From contig NZ_CP009285.1 in NCBI RefSeq assembly GCF_000758665.1, forward strand, positions 3,534,001-3,598,000: a stretch of 64,000 bases of DNA. The letters run 5' to 3'. The DNA is from Paenibacillus borealis (GTDB taxonomy: Bacteria; Bacillota; Bacilli; Paenibacillales; Paenibacillaceae). Shown here piece after piece: positions 34,891 through 44,268 of this stretch; the stretch's first letter is position 1; the number at the start of each line of letters is the position of its first letter. Both the position numbers and the translations under genes were made by a program. Under the pieces are notes generated by a model. It ran no database searches. It had not been told where the DNA came from and saw nothing but the letters and a program-made list of their open reading frames with translations.

Positions 34891-34935
34891 AAAAACGCAC
34901 ACGAGGACCCAGGGGGCCGCTCATGTGCGTTTTTT
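34891..34935. terminator. Bidirectional terminator between ylaN and cax
   Basis: AACGCACACGAG pairs with CTCATGTGCGTT, with an inner GGACCC/GGGGGCC region and flanking A and T runs. It serves both convergent genes. Confidence 0.88.
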
Positions 34936-34948
34936 GTGTGCAGAGTTG

Positions 34949-36031
34949 TTATACCAGGTAGAACGATACACCGAGAATCAGATATACCGCGAGCAGCAGC
35001 AGACCTTCATACCAGTTCGTTGCGCCGTCCTGGATAATCGACTTAGCGATAAATACCGATACAGCAATCGCTACAATCTCAATGGTGGTGAACACGATGG
35101 ACATGGTGTTGCCCATGAAGTAGCTGGCAAAGATCAGTACCGGTGCAACAAACAAGGCAATCTGCAGACTGCTTCCTACGGCAATCTCTACGGCGGCACC
35201 GATCTTGTTCTTCATAGCCAGCATGATGGCTGCACTGTGCTCAGCGGCGTTACCGATGATTGCCACCAGGAACGCACCGACAAACAGCTCGCTGAAGCCG
35301 AAACGTTCAGTCAGGGTCTCCAGTGTGCCGACCAGCCATTCGCTGACGAAAGCGACCATAACCGTAGCGATCACCAGATAGAGGATTGAACGATTTCTGG
35401 ACCAGACCGGAGCATGCTCATTCGGAAGCTCTTCTGCGGTGTCATCCGTTACATCGGCGAGATATTTCTTGTGCGTGATCATAGAGAAGACGAGCCAGGC
35501 CATGTAAGCGGCAATCAGGAGGCCGGCGACTACAAGGCTGAGTACATCTGTATCCTTCTCTGTGATAGAGTGGGTATTGAAGAACATGGCAGGGACGAAC
35601 AGGGCGATAACTGCAACAATCATCAGCGATCCGTTCAGTCCGGCGAGCGTGACATTGAAATTCTGAACCTTGAACTTCATGCCCCCGGCAAAAATACTGA
35701 GTCCGAGCACCAGCAGCAGGTTGCCGATGATCGAGCCGGTGAGACTGGCTTTGACCATGTCGAAGAGTCCTTCCTTGACCAGGAAGAAGGCGATAATCAG
35801 TTCGGCAGCATTGCCGAATGTGGCGTTAAGGAACCCTCCCAGCCGCTGTCCGGCATAGTGGGCTACGCTTTCTGTCGCCCGGCCCAGGAAGCCGGCCACG
35901 AAGATAACCGAGATAGCGGACAGTATGAACTGCAGGGTATGATCCCAGTCCGCATAATGTCCTATGGCACTGAGGAGGAAGGTGATGACCAGCAGCGCCG
36001 GCGAGATCCATTTTTTCAAGGTAAGGCACAC
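34949..36031 (-). CDS. Calcium/proton exchanger (CaCA superfamily, Cax type)
   Basis: A 360-residue membrane antiporter with about 11 transmembrane helices. The two alpha-repeats that form the ion site are seen as [16 protein letters not shown] near residue 70 and [14 protein letters not shown] near residue 255; an acidic loop ([11 protein letters not shown]) near residue 195 separates the halves. It exports Ca2+ in exchange for protons. It is transcribed divergently from the Asp23 gene. Confidence 0.92.
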   Translation of the reverse strand: MCLTLKKWISPALLVITFLLSAIGHYADWDHTLQFILSAISVIFVAGFLGRATESVAHYAGQRLGGFLNATFGNAAELIIAFFLVKEGLFDMVKASLTGSIIGNLLLVLGLSIFAGGMKFKVQNFNVTLAGLNGSLMIVAVIALFVPAMFFNTHSITEKDTDVLSLVVAGLLIAAYMAWLVFSMITHKKYLADVTDDTAEELPNEHAPVWSRNRSILYLVIATVMVAFVSEWLVGTLETLTERFGFSELFVGAFLVAIIGNAAEHSAAIMLAMKNKIGAAVEIAVGSSLQIALFVAPVLIFASYFMGNTMSIVFTTIEIVAIAVSVFIAKSIIQDGATNWYEGLLLLAVYLILGVSFYLV

Positions 36032-36173
36032 TCCAGTCTCTGTATGTAGGTTGAATTCATAATCAATATACCCAAATTGTTCCTGACTGTAAACGGGAAT
36101 GCGAGAAACTCATTTGCTTTTTAGCCTGTTTTCGAATTACAATAATTGATAATGAGTGTAGGGGGGATATGGC

Positions 36174-36539
36174 ATGGCAGAACAACTTCAACTTGAAATG
36201 GGAAATATACGGATATCGAATGATGTTGTCTCGAAAATTGCCGGTTTGGCAGCTTTGGAGACTCCCGGAATTGCAGCCATGTCTGGCGGTTTGTCTGAAG
36301 GCTGGGCGAAACGCCTGAGCGGTAAGAATGTGCAGAAGGGTGTTACTGTCGAAGTAGGCCAGCTGGAAGCGGCAGTGGATTTGCGTATTATTGTTCTCTA
36401 TGAAACACCGATTCACGAAGTGTGCCGGATGCTGCAGCAGAATGTCCGCGAGGCTGTAGAGAGCATGACAGGGCTTCATATCGTAGAGGTTAATGTCAAG
36501 GTAGAAGGCGTAGCATTCAAGAACGACGAGATTTCATAA
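36174..36539 (+). CDS. Asp23/Gls24 family envelope stress protein
   Basis: A 121-residue protein of the Asp23/Gls24 (YqhY/YloU) family. LEMGNIRISNDVVSKIAGLAALETPGI, VTVEVGQLEAAVDLRIIV and a C-terminal VNVKVEGVAF are the conserved pieces. Members are abundant cytosolic proteins linked to cell-envelope stress or to fatty-acid synthesis control. GGGGGGATATGGC surrounds the start. Here it stands alone between cax and ftsW. Confidence 0.92.
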   Translation: MAEQLQLEMGNIRISNDVVSKIAGLAALETPGIAAMSGGLSEGWAKRLSGKNVQKGVTVEVGQLEAAVDLRIIVLYETPIHEVCRMLQQNVREAVESMTGLHIVEVNVKVEGVAFKNDEIS

Positions 36540-36576
36540 ACGCTAACCGCTGAAGAGCTATTGACAGGCGGTACAC

Positions 36577-36613
36577 AAAAGGCAGTCCGGGAGTTGATCC
36601 GGACTGCCTTTTT
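36577..36613. terminator. Bidirectional terminator between Asp23 gene and ftsW
   Basis: AAAAGGCAGTCCGG pairs with CCGGACTGCCTTTTT around an 8-nt loop; A and T runs flank it. It serves both convergent transcripts. Confidence 0.92.
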
Positions 36614-36648
36614 AATTTAACCATACATAATCGGCTCTATGTAGCTTC

Positions 36649-37920
36649 TTAACGGGAGCGTGTGCCGGCAGCACGGCTGTTGGCACGCACCTGTCTGACG
36701 GTAGTGACCGACTTGACGACTTCCTCTTTGGCAGGCCGGTTGGTTTCCCTGGAGATGCTGAGCATAATCCCCATACAGAGCATGGTGACTAACAGAGAAG
36801 AACCTCCGTAGCTGATGAATGGTAACGTAACTCCCGTAAGGGGGATCGTGTTGGTTACACCGCCGATATTGATGAAGGCCTGAATGGCAATCAGTCCCAT
36901 CACTCCAATGCCGACCAGTGTGCCGAAGGGGTCAGTACACCGCAGTGCGATCAGGATGCCTCTCCAGATGAAATACAGATAGAGCAACAGGAAGATAGAG
37001 GTTCCAATAAATCCAAGCTCTTCACCGATAATAGCAAATATAAAATCCGTATAGGGGTAAGGCAGGTAATGCAGCTTCTGGATGCTTTGGCCAAAACCGG
37101 AACCTTGTGTCCCGCCTTCGCCTAAAGCGATCAGGGATTGCATAATATTATAGCCGCTGCCATCAGAGTTACTCTCGGGATCCAGAAAGGCTTCAATCCG
37201 GCCTTGTCTGTAATCCTGATTGGCCGCTGCCTTCTCGGTTGGCGGAGACAGGGAGTCGATGGCAGTCTTCGCCCCCATGACAAGCGCGACACCCAGCACC
37301 AGCAAGCTGATCGAACCAAGAATATGCTTCATGCTTGCGCCGCCGGCATAGATAACAAGTCCGCTGGTAGCCACGAGAATCAGACAGGAGCCCAGATCCG
37401 GCTGCATCATGATCAGTCCGGCCACAATGCCGACGATGATCATTACCGGGATATATCCGGTTCGAAGATCCCGCAGGCGTTCGCCTTTTTTGGTTATGAG
37501 TGCAGACAGGTACAGGATGATGGAGATCTTGGCCAGCTCGGTAGGCTGGATGCCTAGTCCTCCGATATTCATCCAGCTCTTGGCTCCGTTAATTCTCTCG
37601 GTGGTGGCCACGAACAGCAGCAGCACCAGGGTGATGACGAAGATCGGAGCGTACCATTTCTTGAACTTGCTGTAGTGGATATTCATCACCGTGAACATGA
37701 CGAAGCTTCCCAGCACGGCCCAGACTAGCTGGCGTTTCACGAAATAAAAAGCGTCATAGCTGAATTTCTCACTGGCCAGAGTCAAGCTGGAGCTGGCGCT
37801 GAACACCATGACCAGTCCGAAGCCGACGAGCAGCAACGTGAGAATGAGCAATTGGAAATCGGGCGTTCCTCTTTTGGGCAGGCTGGCTTTGGAGGCTGTC
37901 TTTCCCTTCGCGGTACTCAA
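36649..37920 (-). CDS. ftsW: FtsW/RodA/SpoVE family peptidoglycan glycosyltransferase
   Basis: A 423-residue polytopic SEDS-family polymerase with about ten transmembrane helices. GTPDFQLLILTLLLVGFGLVMVFSASS starts helix 1. The large external loop has FLDPESNSDGSGYNIMQSL and GGTQGSGFGQSIQKLHYLP, and the C-terminal part has GVTLPFISYGGSSL; all are SEDS hallmarks. It polymerises lipid II strands for septum or cortex. FtsW is the most likely paralogue, but SpoVE cannot be ruled out without the full gene set. Its start overlaps the stop of yugN by 4 bp. Confidence 0.88.
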   Translation of the reverse strand: MSTAKGKTASKASLPKRGTPDFQLLILTLLLVGFGLVMVFSASSSLTLASEKFSYDAFYFVKRQLVWAVLGSFVMFTVMNIHYSKFKKWYAPIFVITLVLLLFVATTERINGAKSWMNIGGLGIQPTELAKISIILYLSALITKKGERLRDLRTGYIPVMIIVGIVAGLIMMQPDLGSCLILVATSGLVIYAGGASMKHILGSISLLVLGVALVMGAKTAIDSLSPPTEKAAANQDYRQGRIEAFLDPESNSDGSGYNIMQSLIALGEGGTQGSGFGQSIQKLHYLPYPYTDFIFAIIGEELGFIGTSIFLLLYLYFIWRGILIALRCTDPFGTLVGIGVMGLIAIQAFINIGGVTNTIPLTGVTLPFISYGGSSLLVTMLCMGIMLSISRETNRPAKEEVVKSVTTVRQVRANSRAAGTRSR

Positions 37921-38264
37921 GCTTCCAGCAGCTCTTTCAGTTGATGAATATGCTTCGTTGCCGTATCCAGCACCGGTTGAGGCACGGGAGATTCATACTC
38001 CAGACCGTGGGGGAAAGTGGCTTTGCCCAAGTAGACGGCTTCAATGGCCAGTATGGCATCCGCCTTTTCCAGCTTCCCTTCCACAGCGCGGGTGTTGATC
38101 CGCAGGAAGTACTCGCCGCCGTTCTGGCGGTCTTCTATCTTGCAGTCGTAGGTAGCTCGGTAGTATTCCCATTGCCAGCGGATAAATCCGGCTTTGGTTG
38201 CGCTCTCGTCAAGATAAAGAAGGTCACTCTTCAATCCTTCGAGGCCCGTGTTCTCAAATATCAT
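37917..38264 (-). CDS. YugN-like family protein
   Basis: A 115-residue protein of the YugN-like family (MIFENTGLEGLKSDLLYLDESATKAGFIRWQWEYYRATYDCKIED). Its function is not known. AGGGGAG lies before the ATG at 38264; an upstream in-frame ATG would add an unrelated 32-residue tail. It is the first gene of a two-gene unit with ftsW, with a 4-bp overlap. Confidence 0.85.
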   Translation of the reverse strand: MIFENTGLEGLKSDLLYLDESATKAGFIRWQWEYYRATYDCKIEDRQNGGEYFLRINTRAVEGKLEKADAILAIEAVYLGKATFPHGLEYESPVPQPVLDTATKHIHQLKELLEA

Positions 38265-38503
38265 AGCGCACAACTCCCCTGTATGAAGTATAATGAAACA
38301 TTTGTAATTAAAATTTGCGATGTTCCTCCTCATGATAGTATGTTTCACGGGGTTGTGCAAGGTAGAGCGGGCCTATTGATACCCACTTTTTTGTGTTTCT
38401 GCTACAATAAAAGATATATGGCATGCTGCGGCCGGGCGTTGCATTGAGGAAGCAGGCCGCAGGCTTGTCCGAAGTATGTTGCCGGAGAAGGGAATGGAGA
38501 ATT

Positions 38504-39676
38504 ATGGAGAGGTTAGCGGTAGAGGAGCTGCTGCCGGAGATGGTGAAATGGCGCCGCCATTTGCACCGCCATCCGGAGCTGTCTTATCAGGAGAAGGAGA
38601 CATCCGCCTATGTGGGCGCAAGACTGTCCGAACTGGGGATTGAAGTTAGAAGAAGCGGGTCCGGTTACGGACTGACAGGTATACTTACAGGAGGACTGCC
38701 CGGCAAAACGGTTGTTCTGCGCGCAGACATGGATGCCCTGGCGATTACGGAAGAGAATGGCCGGGAGTATGCTTCGCAGAATCCCGGTGTTATGCATGCC
38801 TGCGGACATGACGGGCATACGGCCATGCTGCTGGCTGCAGCGGCCTATTACAGTGCACGCCGCAGCGAGATCCGCGGCGAGATCCGTTTCCTGTTCCAGC
38901 CGGCGGAGGAAGTCTGCCCGGGCGGTGCGATGGGGATGATCGCAGAAGGTGTGCTGGAAGGTGCGGATGCCGTCTATGGACTGCATCTGTGGACGCCGCT
39001 TCCGCTCGGTACCGTGGGCAGTGCGCCTGGACCGCTGATGGCCTCCGCCGATGAATTTTTCATAGATATTATCGGCAAAGGCGGCCACGGCGGCATGCCG
39101 CACCGTACGGTGGACAGCATTGTGGCCGGGGCGGCTCTTGTCACCCAACTGCAGAGCATTGTCAGCCGCACCGTAGATCCGCTGCGTCCTGCGGTGGTCA
39201 GCGTAGGGACGATTCAAGGCGGATCTGCCCAGAATATTATTGCCGAGCGCTGCCGGATTACCGGTACAGTGCGTGCGTTCGATGAAGAGACGCGCTATCT
39301 GATCCGCCGCAGAATCGAGGAGATGACGGCATCCATCGCAGCAGCGTATGGCGCAGAGGCGACTGTCGATTATCTGATGGGATATCCGCCGCTGGTGAAT
39401 GATGAAGCGGAATTCAGCCGCTTTTACCGTGTTGCCCCGGAAGCGCTGGGTGAAGGCGCCAATGTAATTCTGATGGAGAAAATTATGCCGGCGGAAGACT
39501 TCTCGTATTATGTTAAGGAAATCCCCGGCTGCTTCATCTTTGTTGGCGCAGGCAATCCGGACAAGGATGCGGTCTACCCGCATCATCACAGCAAATTTGA
39601 CTTTGATGAGGATGCCATGCTCTATGGGGCGAAGCTTCTGGTGGCCATGGCTGATTCCTTCCTGAATGAACAATAA
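38504..39676 (+). CDS. M20D amidohydrolase (HipO/AmaA-like)
   Basis: A 390-residue metallopeptidase of the M20D group, which removes acyl groups from N-acyl amino acids or related amides. WRRHLHRHPELSYQE starts the domain, RADMDALAI and the metal motif HACGHDGHTAMLL follow, then FQPAEEVCPGGAMGMI with the catalytic Glu; the dimerisation domain and a final HHSKFDFDE complete it. Substrate is not predictable. GGAATGGAG lies before the ATG at 38504; the earlier in-frame start at 38423 adds a tail not seen in the family. Monocistronic. Confidence 0.9.
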   Translation: MERLAVEELLPEMVKWRRHLHRHPELSYQEKETSAYVGARLSELGIEVRRSGSGYGLTGILTGGLPGKTVVLRADMDALAITEENGREYASQNPGVMHACGHDGHTAMLLAAAAYYSARRSEIRGEIRFLFQPAEEVCPGGAMGMIAEGVLEGADAVYGLHLWTPLPLGTVGSAPGPLMASADEFFIDIIGKGGHGGMPHRTVDSIVAGAALVTQLQSIVSRTVDPLRPAVVSVGTIQGGSAQNIIAERCRITGTVRAFDEETRYLIRRRIEEMTASIAAAYGAEATVDYLMGYPPLVNDEAEFSRFYRVAPEALGEGANVILMEKIMPAEDFSYYVKEIPGCFIFVGAGNPDKDAVYPHHHSKFDFDEDAMLYGAKLLVAMADSFLNEQ

Positions 39677-39756
39677 TACATTTGTATAATAAATGACGCT
39701 TCAGGAAAAACTACTCTCAAATAGCATGGTGACATGGCAGACAGGAGGGTTCATTC

Positions 39757-40188
39757 TTGAAGATTGTCAAGGAAGTAATGACCGCCGATCCGGCTTCGGT
39801 CACGCTGCTCGATAATATCTATGAGGTTGCCGTCAAAATGAGAGATTACGGGACAGGCTTCATTCCTGTAGTAGATTCGGCCGACGGGGCAACGCTGCTG
39901 GGTGTAATCACGGACCGTGATCTTGTACTCCGGGGGTATGCGGACAAGCATCCTGGCTCCACAGCCGTTGAAACCGTTATGAGCCGGGAAGTTATCTCCA
40001 TTCCGGAAACTGCCTCTGTTGATGAGGCTGCGGAACTGATGGCATCAAGGCAAATCCGCCGTATTCCGGTGACCCGGGACAAGAAGCTGACCGGAATCGT
40101 GTCGCTTGGAGATTTAGCGGTCAAAAGGATTTATGCGGATGAGGCAGCGGAGGCGTTAAGTGAAATCTCCCGGCGGCAGCTGCATTAA
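39757..40188 (+). CDS. CBS domain pair protein
   Basis: A 143-residue protein made only of two CBS domains. The first (VMTADPASVTLLDNIYEVAVKM then GVITDRDLVLRG) and the second (VMSREVISIPETASVDEAAELMAS then GIVSLGDLAVK) form one Bateman module, which usually binds adenosyl ligands. The start is TTG (39757), with GGAGGG 8 nt before it. Similar stand-alone proteins occur widely in Paenibacillus and Bacillus (YhcV type). Role unknown. Confidence 0.9.
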   Translation: MKIVKEVMTADPASVTLLDNIYEVAVKMRDYGTGFIPVVDSADGATLLGVITDRDLVLRGYADKHPGSTAVETVMSREVISIPETASVDEAAELMASRQIRRIPVTRDKKLTGIVSLGDLAVKRIYADEAAEALSEISRRQLH

Positions 40189-40200
40189 ATAGCGTTATGG

Positions 40201-40235
40201 AAAGCTCATGTCCGTTACGCGGAGATGGGCTTTTT
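40201..40235 (+). terminator. Terminator after CBS gene
   Basis: AAAGCTCATGTCCG pairs with GCGGAGATGGGCTTT around TTAC, followed by five T. Confidence 0.85.
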
Positions 40236-40268
40236 CAAAAGTAGTACCTGAGCAACCGTCTAAGATAA

Positions 40269-40316
40269 AGCCCCACGTTGTGGGGTTATTTTGTGCTACC
40301 CCGTTTATGGGGGTTA
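40269..40316 (+). promoter_or_regulatory. Two short hairpins upstream of the helicase operon
   Basis: GCCCCAC-GTT-GTGGGGTT (40269-40286, followed by ATTTTG) and TACCCC-N5-GGGGGTTA (40297-40315) lie in tandem 55-100 nt before the helicase start. The first resembles a weak terminator. They may form an attenuator or just a second terminator of the CBS gene. Confidence 0.4.
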
Positions 40317-40371
40317 TCCATTTCCTGCTGCATTAGAGCATGATCACTATGGATCACAAGGAGGGAACACT

Positions 40372-42084
40372 ATGAACGGTGCAGGAACGGGTGCGTGTAT
40401 TACCAGAAACGACCGGACCATCCTGCTGGAATGCGCCCACCCGGGCTATGAGGAAGCGAGAGCGGTTCTGGCTGGTTTTGCCGAGCTTGTCAAAAGCCCT
40501 CCAGTCTATCACACGTACCGGATAACGCCGTTATCACTCTGGAATGCAGCGGCTGGAGGCCAGGAGGCGGCGGAGGTTAATAACAAGCTGCGCAGGCTGT
40601 CACGGTGGGGAATTCCTTCGGGTCTGGAGAATGAAATTGAGCTGCTGATGTCCCGTTACGGACGCTTGCAGCTGCGCATGCATGAGAGTGACCCCCAGCT
40701 CGTTACGCTCTTCGCAGACCAGGCTGAGCTGCTGGATGAACTGGAGGGCAGCCAGCTTGTGAAGGAGCTGGGGTTGTGCCGGACAGGACTTGTCCAGAGC
40801 GATTGTCCGAAGGCCAACCGGGGTCTGCTGAAGCAGGAATTAACGAGGCTGGGTTACCCGGTGCTCGATTATGCCGGTTACCGGGACGGGGAGGAACTGA
40901 AGCTTGCCTGGACAGAAGAAGCCGGAGGCGAGGCCGGCAGTACCGGTGAAGCTTTCGGACTCCGGGATTATCAGAAGGATGCTGTCCGGCAGTTTCAGGG
41001 AATTGGAGGCATCGGCGGCAGCGGTGTCGTTGTTCTGCCCTGCGGAGCGGGCAAAACGGTAGTAGGCATTGCAGTATTGGAGCAGCTGCAGTGTGAAACG
41101 CTGATTCTTACCTCCAGCACCACCTCGGTGGAGCAGTGGCGGCATGAGCTGCTTCAGCGGACTACCCTGAATGCGGATGAAGTGGGGGAATATACCGGCG
41201 AGAGCCGGGAGGTACGGCCTGTTACGGTCGCCACCTATCAGATTCTGACCCATCGTAAAGCTAAGGGGGGACCGTTTGTCCACATGAATCTGTTCAACGA
41301 GCGAAATTGGGGACTTATTATTTATGACGAGGTCCACCTGCTCCCGGCTCCTGTCTTCAGGGCAACAGCTGACATACAGGCTACCCGGCGGCTGGGTCTT
41401 ACAGCAACGCTGGTCCGGGAGGACGGCCGGGAAGGTGATGTATTCTCCCTGATCGGGCCTAAATGTTACGATCTGCCCTGGAAGGTGCTGGAGAGTCAGG
41501 GATGGATTGCGGCAGTGGACTGTATTGAAGTCATAGTCCCGATGGATGAGCGGCTGCGGCAGCAATATATCTATGCCGGAGCGAAAGAACAGTTCCGCCT
41601 TGCGGCCGGCAATCAGGCAAAGGCTGCGGCCACAGCGTCGATTGCTTCAGCACATGCCGGGGCGGCGATATTGGTGATTGGCCAGTATCTGGACCAGCTG
41701 GAGCAGCTGGCGGAGGCCCTGGGTGCGCCCCTTATTACCGGCAAAACTACACAGAAGGAACGCAGCGCACTGTATGCCGCCTTCAACGAAGGGCGGCTGC
41801 CGCTGCTGGTTGTCTCGAAGGTGGCTAATTTTGCCGTCAATCTGCCGGATGCCTCGGTGGCCATAGAGGTATCCGGTGCCTTCGGCTCACGGCAGGAGGA
41901 GGCTCAGCGGCTGGGGCGTATCCTGCGGCCCAAGTCTGGCGACAATAAGGCGTATTTCTATACACTGGTCTCCGGTGACAGCAGGGAGCAGGAATTTGCC
42001 TTGCGGCGCAGGATGTTCTTAACCGAGCAAGGCTACGAATATGCGGTCCGAATGCTGGAACCCGCAGAGGAGGCAATTCTATGA
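40372..42084 (+). CDS. XPB/Rad25-type SF2 DNA helicase
   Basis: A 570-residue SF2 helicase with the XPB architecture. An N-terminal domain of about 180 residues precedes the motor: LRDYQKDAV (Q-like), LPCGAGKTVVGIAVLE (Walker A), TSSTTSVEQWRHE (Ia), IIYDEVHLLPAP (DEVH), LTATLVREDGREGDVFSLIGPKCYDLPW, then helicase domain 2 with QEEAQRLGRILRPK. Bacterial XPB unwinds DNA 3'-5' in vitro; its cellular job, perhaps repair, is unsettled. AGGAGGG precedes the ATG at 40372. Its stop overlaps the next start by 4 bp, so the pair is coupled. Confidence 0.9.
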   Translation: MNGAGTGACITRNDRTILLECAHPGYEEARAVLAGFAELVKSPPVYHTYRITPLSLWNAAAGGQEAAEVNNKLRRLSRWGIPSGLENEIELLMSRYGRLQLRMHESDPQLVTLFADQAELLDELEGSQLVKELGLCRTGLVQSDCPKANRGLLKQELTRLGYPVLDYAGYRDGEELKLAWTEEAGGEAGSTGEAFGLRDYQKDAVRQFQGIGGIGGSGVVVLPCGAGKTVVGIAVLEQLQCETLILTSSTTSVEQWRHELLQRTTLNADEVGEYTGESREVRPVTVATYQILTHRKAKGGPFVHMNLFNERNWGLIIYDEVHLLPAPVFRATADIQATRRLGLTATLVREDGREGDVFSLIGPKCYDLPWKVLESQGWIAAVDCIEVIVPMDERLRQQYIYAGAKEQFRLAAGNQAKAAATASIASAHAGAAILVIGQYLDQLEQLAEALGAPLITGKTTQKERSALYAAFNEGRLPLLVVSKVANFAVNLPDASVAIEVSGAFGSRQEEAQRLGRILRPKSGDNKAYFYTLVSGDSREQEFALRRRMFLTEQGYEYAVRMLEPAEEAIL

Positions 42085-44222
42085 CGGGGCAGGAGTCTGA
42101 CGCAGATGTGCAGAAGCTGACGCGCGAAGCGCAGGCAGTACTCCGGGCGATTAGTGCGGAACATGCAGCCAGCCCCGTTGCAGCGGATACCATTGAACGG
42201 CTGCGGCCAGTTTATCTGTGCCGCGCTGAACAGGAGCTGGCGCTGAACGAGCTGCTCCAGGCAGGAATGCTGGAGCTGCGCCAGAAAATGTGGGGGGAGA
42301 AGCTGTATCAGATTCCGCAGCACCGGTTTCCCTTGATCGGGCGGGGCTTCTGGCCTGCCTGTCCGCAGACTATTGCAGAAACCGGTGTAAGGATTGAGCT
42401 TCCTGCCTGCACTGGACTGGCTGCCGAGCTGTTCCGGGCGCTGTTATTTACAGCGCGGGAGGGGTTACCGCTGACGGCCAAGGGTCTTATCCACAAGAGG
42501 CAGCTTAGCCAGCTCGCAGGCCAGCTGTCGATGCAGGAGGTTCATCTGGCAGGTCTTAAGCTGAACCCGGCCATTCCTGAGCCTTACCCGCTTCCGGTAA
42601 CGGTTATCGTAGATTTGATGGCTGTTCTGGGTCTGATCAGCCGCAGCCGCAGCGGATATAGAATAGACATTATGAAGCTGCAGTGCTGGCTGGCGCTGTC
42701 TGAACAGGAAATGACGGATACGCTATACCGCATTGTAATCAGCCGTTATGGTTCTCCGGAGCCTGCCGGACAGCATTTCAGGCATCTGATCTCGGCGGCG
42801 GAATTTACCCCGGGGGAATGGTTTGCCGTACTGCCTCTGCTGGAATGGATGATTCAGAGCGGCCTTGCTAAGGAGCAGTCTGATGCCGGGCCGGCGGGTT
42901 CGGAGCTTCATGCGTCTTCTCTTGCCTGGCTCCGCAGCCTGGCAGGTTTCGGCTGGGGTGAACTGGGTTATTCAAAGAAGGGAGAGCCCTGCTTCCGCTG
43001 GAAGCCAGGGAGGCCGCAACTGGCCGGAACTGCGGCAGGTATAATAGAAGCGGATGAAAGCCGAGATGATATATGTACAGAGCTAGCGGATGAGACGCAA
43101 CAGGATGAAGCCTGCGGCGGCTCTGCTGTAACTGATGGCTGGCGGGTACAGGAGCAGGAGCAAGAGTATAATCATAATCAGAAGCAGATAGCCTCCGGCA
43201 GCTCTTTGGATTCAGAAGAGACTGGCGCGGACTGGAGTATGCCCGCGGAATCCGGTGTACCTGCGGCCGGCAGATTCGTAGTCCAGCCGGATTTCGAGGT
43301 GCTGGTCCCGCCTGAAGTACCGTATACAACCCGCTGGACCCTGGCTGGGTATGCGGAGCTGATGCATAATGAGGACCTCTGGAGCTTCCGGCTGACCCGG
43401 GAGATGCTGGAAGCTGCAGCAGAGCTGGGGTGTTCCCCGGCGGATGCCATTGAATGGCTTGCCGCCCATGCCCGGGAGGGGCTGCCTGAGCAGGTGGAGC
43501 TGTCGCTGCGGCAGTGGGCCAAAGGAATCGGACGGACATCATTGTCCGAGGTGATCCTGTTGTCCTGCGCGGGCGAACGGGAGGGTCAGGACATTGCAGC
43601 CCATCCCCGGATGCAGGATATTCTAACCCGGATCGGTCCGCTCCACTTCATTGTCCGCCCGGAATCTGTCGGCCAGCTGCGCAAGGAACTGGCTGCAGCC
43701 GGGCTGGCACCGCCAAGAATCATCGGCGGCCGGGAGGATGAGCTGGAGCCGCACAACCCGTTCGGACCTTATGAACTGCCTGAGGCAATCGTCCGTTATG
43801 AGCTTCCTTCTCCTGCTGAGGAGCGGGGATTGTTCGGTCCTGCTGCGTATCCGAAGCTCCTGCCTTTGGCGGGGACAGTGCCGGATGGGGAGCTGCTTCA
43901 GGGTGAGGAGGCAGTTCCGCAAATGTGGTTCAACCAGTGGAGGCAATACCATGTCACTACAGCGCAGAAGGTGATGGAGCAGGCGCTGGCCTGGGGAATC
44001 AAGGTTAGAATTTCCGTGAAGGGGCAAACAGCAGACTTTATTCCAGAGCAAATAAGCGGCCGTCCGTGGAGAGTACGGGGTAATCTGCTGCGTTCCGGAT
44101 CAGAGACTGCAGAGGAGATTCAGCTTGCCGCCGAGGATTGGCAGGAAATGAAGCTGCTGCATCCGGTCAAGCAGAGAAATTCCTCTTCTTCTGGAGCAGC
44201 CGGATATGTTATGATAAGGTAG
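42081..44222 (+). CDS. Helicase-associated (XPB/Ssl2-like N-terminal) domain protein
   Basis: A 713-residue protein encoded directly after XPB with an ATGA overlap. The stretch around residues 400-500 (FVVQPDFEVLVPPEVPYTTRW, WSFRLTREMLEAAAELG, AIEWLAAHA) matches the Helicase_C_3/XPB-Ssl2-like domain. In Mycobacterium a protein of this kind (Rv0862c) also lies next to XPB. The 300-390 region is acidic, Glu/Gln-rich and probably disordered. I see no nuclease motif, so it is not an obvious equivalent of archaeal Bax1. It probably partners the helicase; that is inference from position and domain. Confidence 0.8.
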   Translation: MTGQESDADVQKLTREAQAVLRAISAEHAASPVAADTIERLRPVYLCRAEQELALNELLQAGMLELRQKMWGEKLYQIPQHRFPLIGRGFWPACPQTIAETGVRIELPACTGLAAELFRALLFTAREGLPLTAKGLIHKRQLSQLAGQLSMQEVHLAGLKLNPAIPEPYPLPVTVIVDLMAVLGLISRSRSGYRIDIMKLQCWLALSEQEMTDTLYRIVISRYGSPEPAGQHFRHLISAAEFTPGEWFAVLPLLEWMIQSGLAKEQSDAGPAGSELHASSLAWLRSLAGFGWGELGYSKKGEPCFRWKPGRPQLAGTAAGIIEADESRDDICTELADETQQDEACGGSAVTDGWRVQEQEQEYNHNQKQIASGSSLDSEETGADWSMPAESGVPAAGRFVVQPDFEVLVPPEVPYTTRWTLAGYAELMHNEDLWSFRLTREMLEAAAELGCSPADAIEWLAAHAREGLPEQVELSLRQWAKGIGRTSLSEVILLSCAGEREGQDIAAHPRMQDILTRIGPLHFIVRPESVGQLRKELAAAGLAPPRIIGGREDELEPHNPFGPYELPEAIVRYELPSPAEERGLFGPAAYPKLLPLAGTVPDGELLQGEEAVPQMWFNQWRQYHVTTAQKVMEQALAWGIKVRISVKGQTADFIPEQISGRPWRVRGNLLRSGSETAEEIQLAAEDWQEMKLLHPVKQRNSSSSGAAGYVMIR

Positions 44223-44240
44223 TCTACCGCTTGCGGTAGA
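44223..44240 (+). terminator. Short hairpin before ylbF
   Basis: TCTACCGC-TT-GCGGTAGA starts at the stop codon of the helicase-associated gene. There is no T run, so it may only limit read-through or protect mRNA ends. Confidence 0.4.
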
Positions 44241-44268
44241 ACATTAATGCAGAAAAGAGTTGAAGTTC

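Noticed and set aside
38513..39673. Long minus-strand frame opposite the M20D amidohydrolase
   Set aside because: A codon-bias shadow: the plus strand has clear catalytic motifs and a ribosome site. The same holds for long antisense frames at 15621-16931, 53251-54360, 56259-57191 and 27040-27873.
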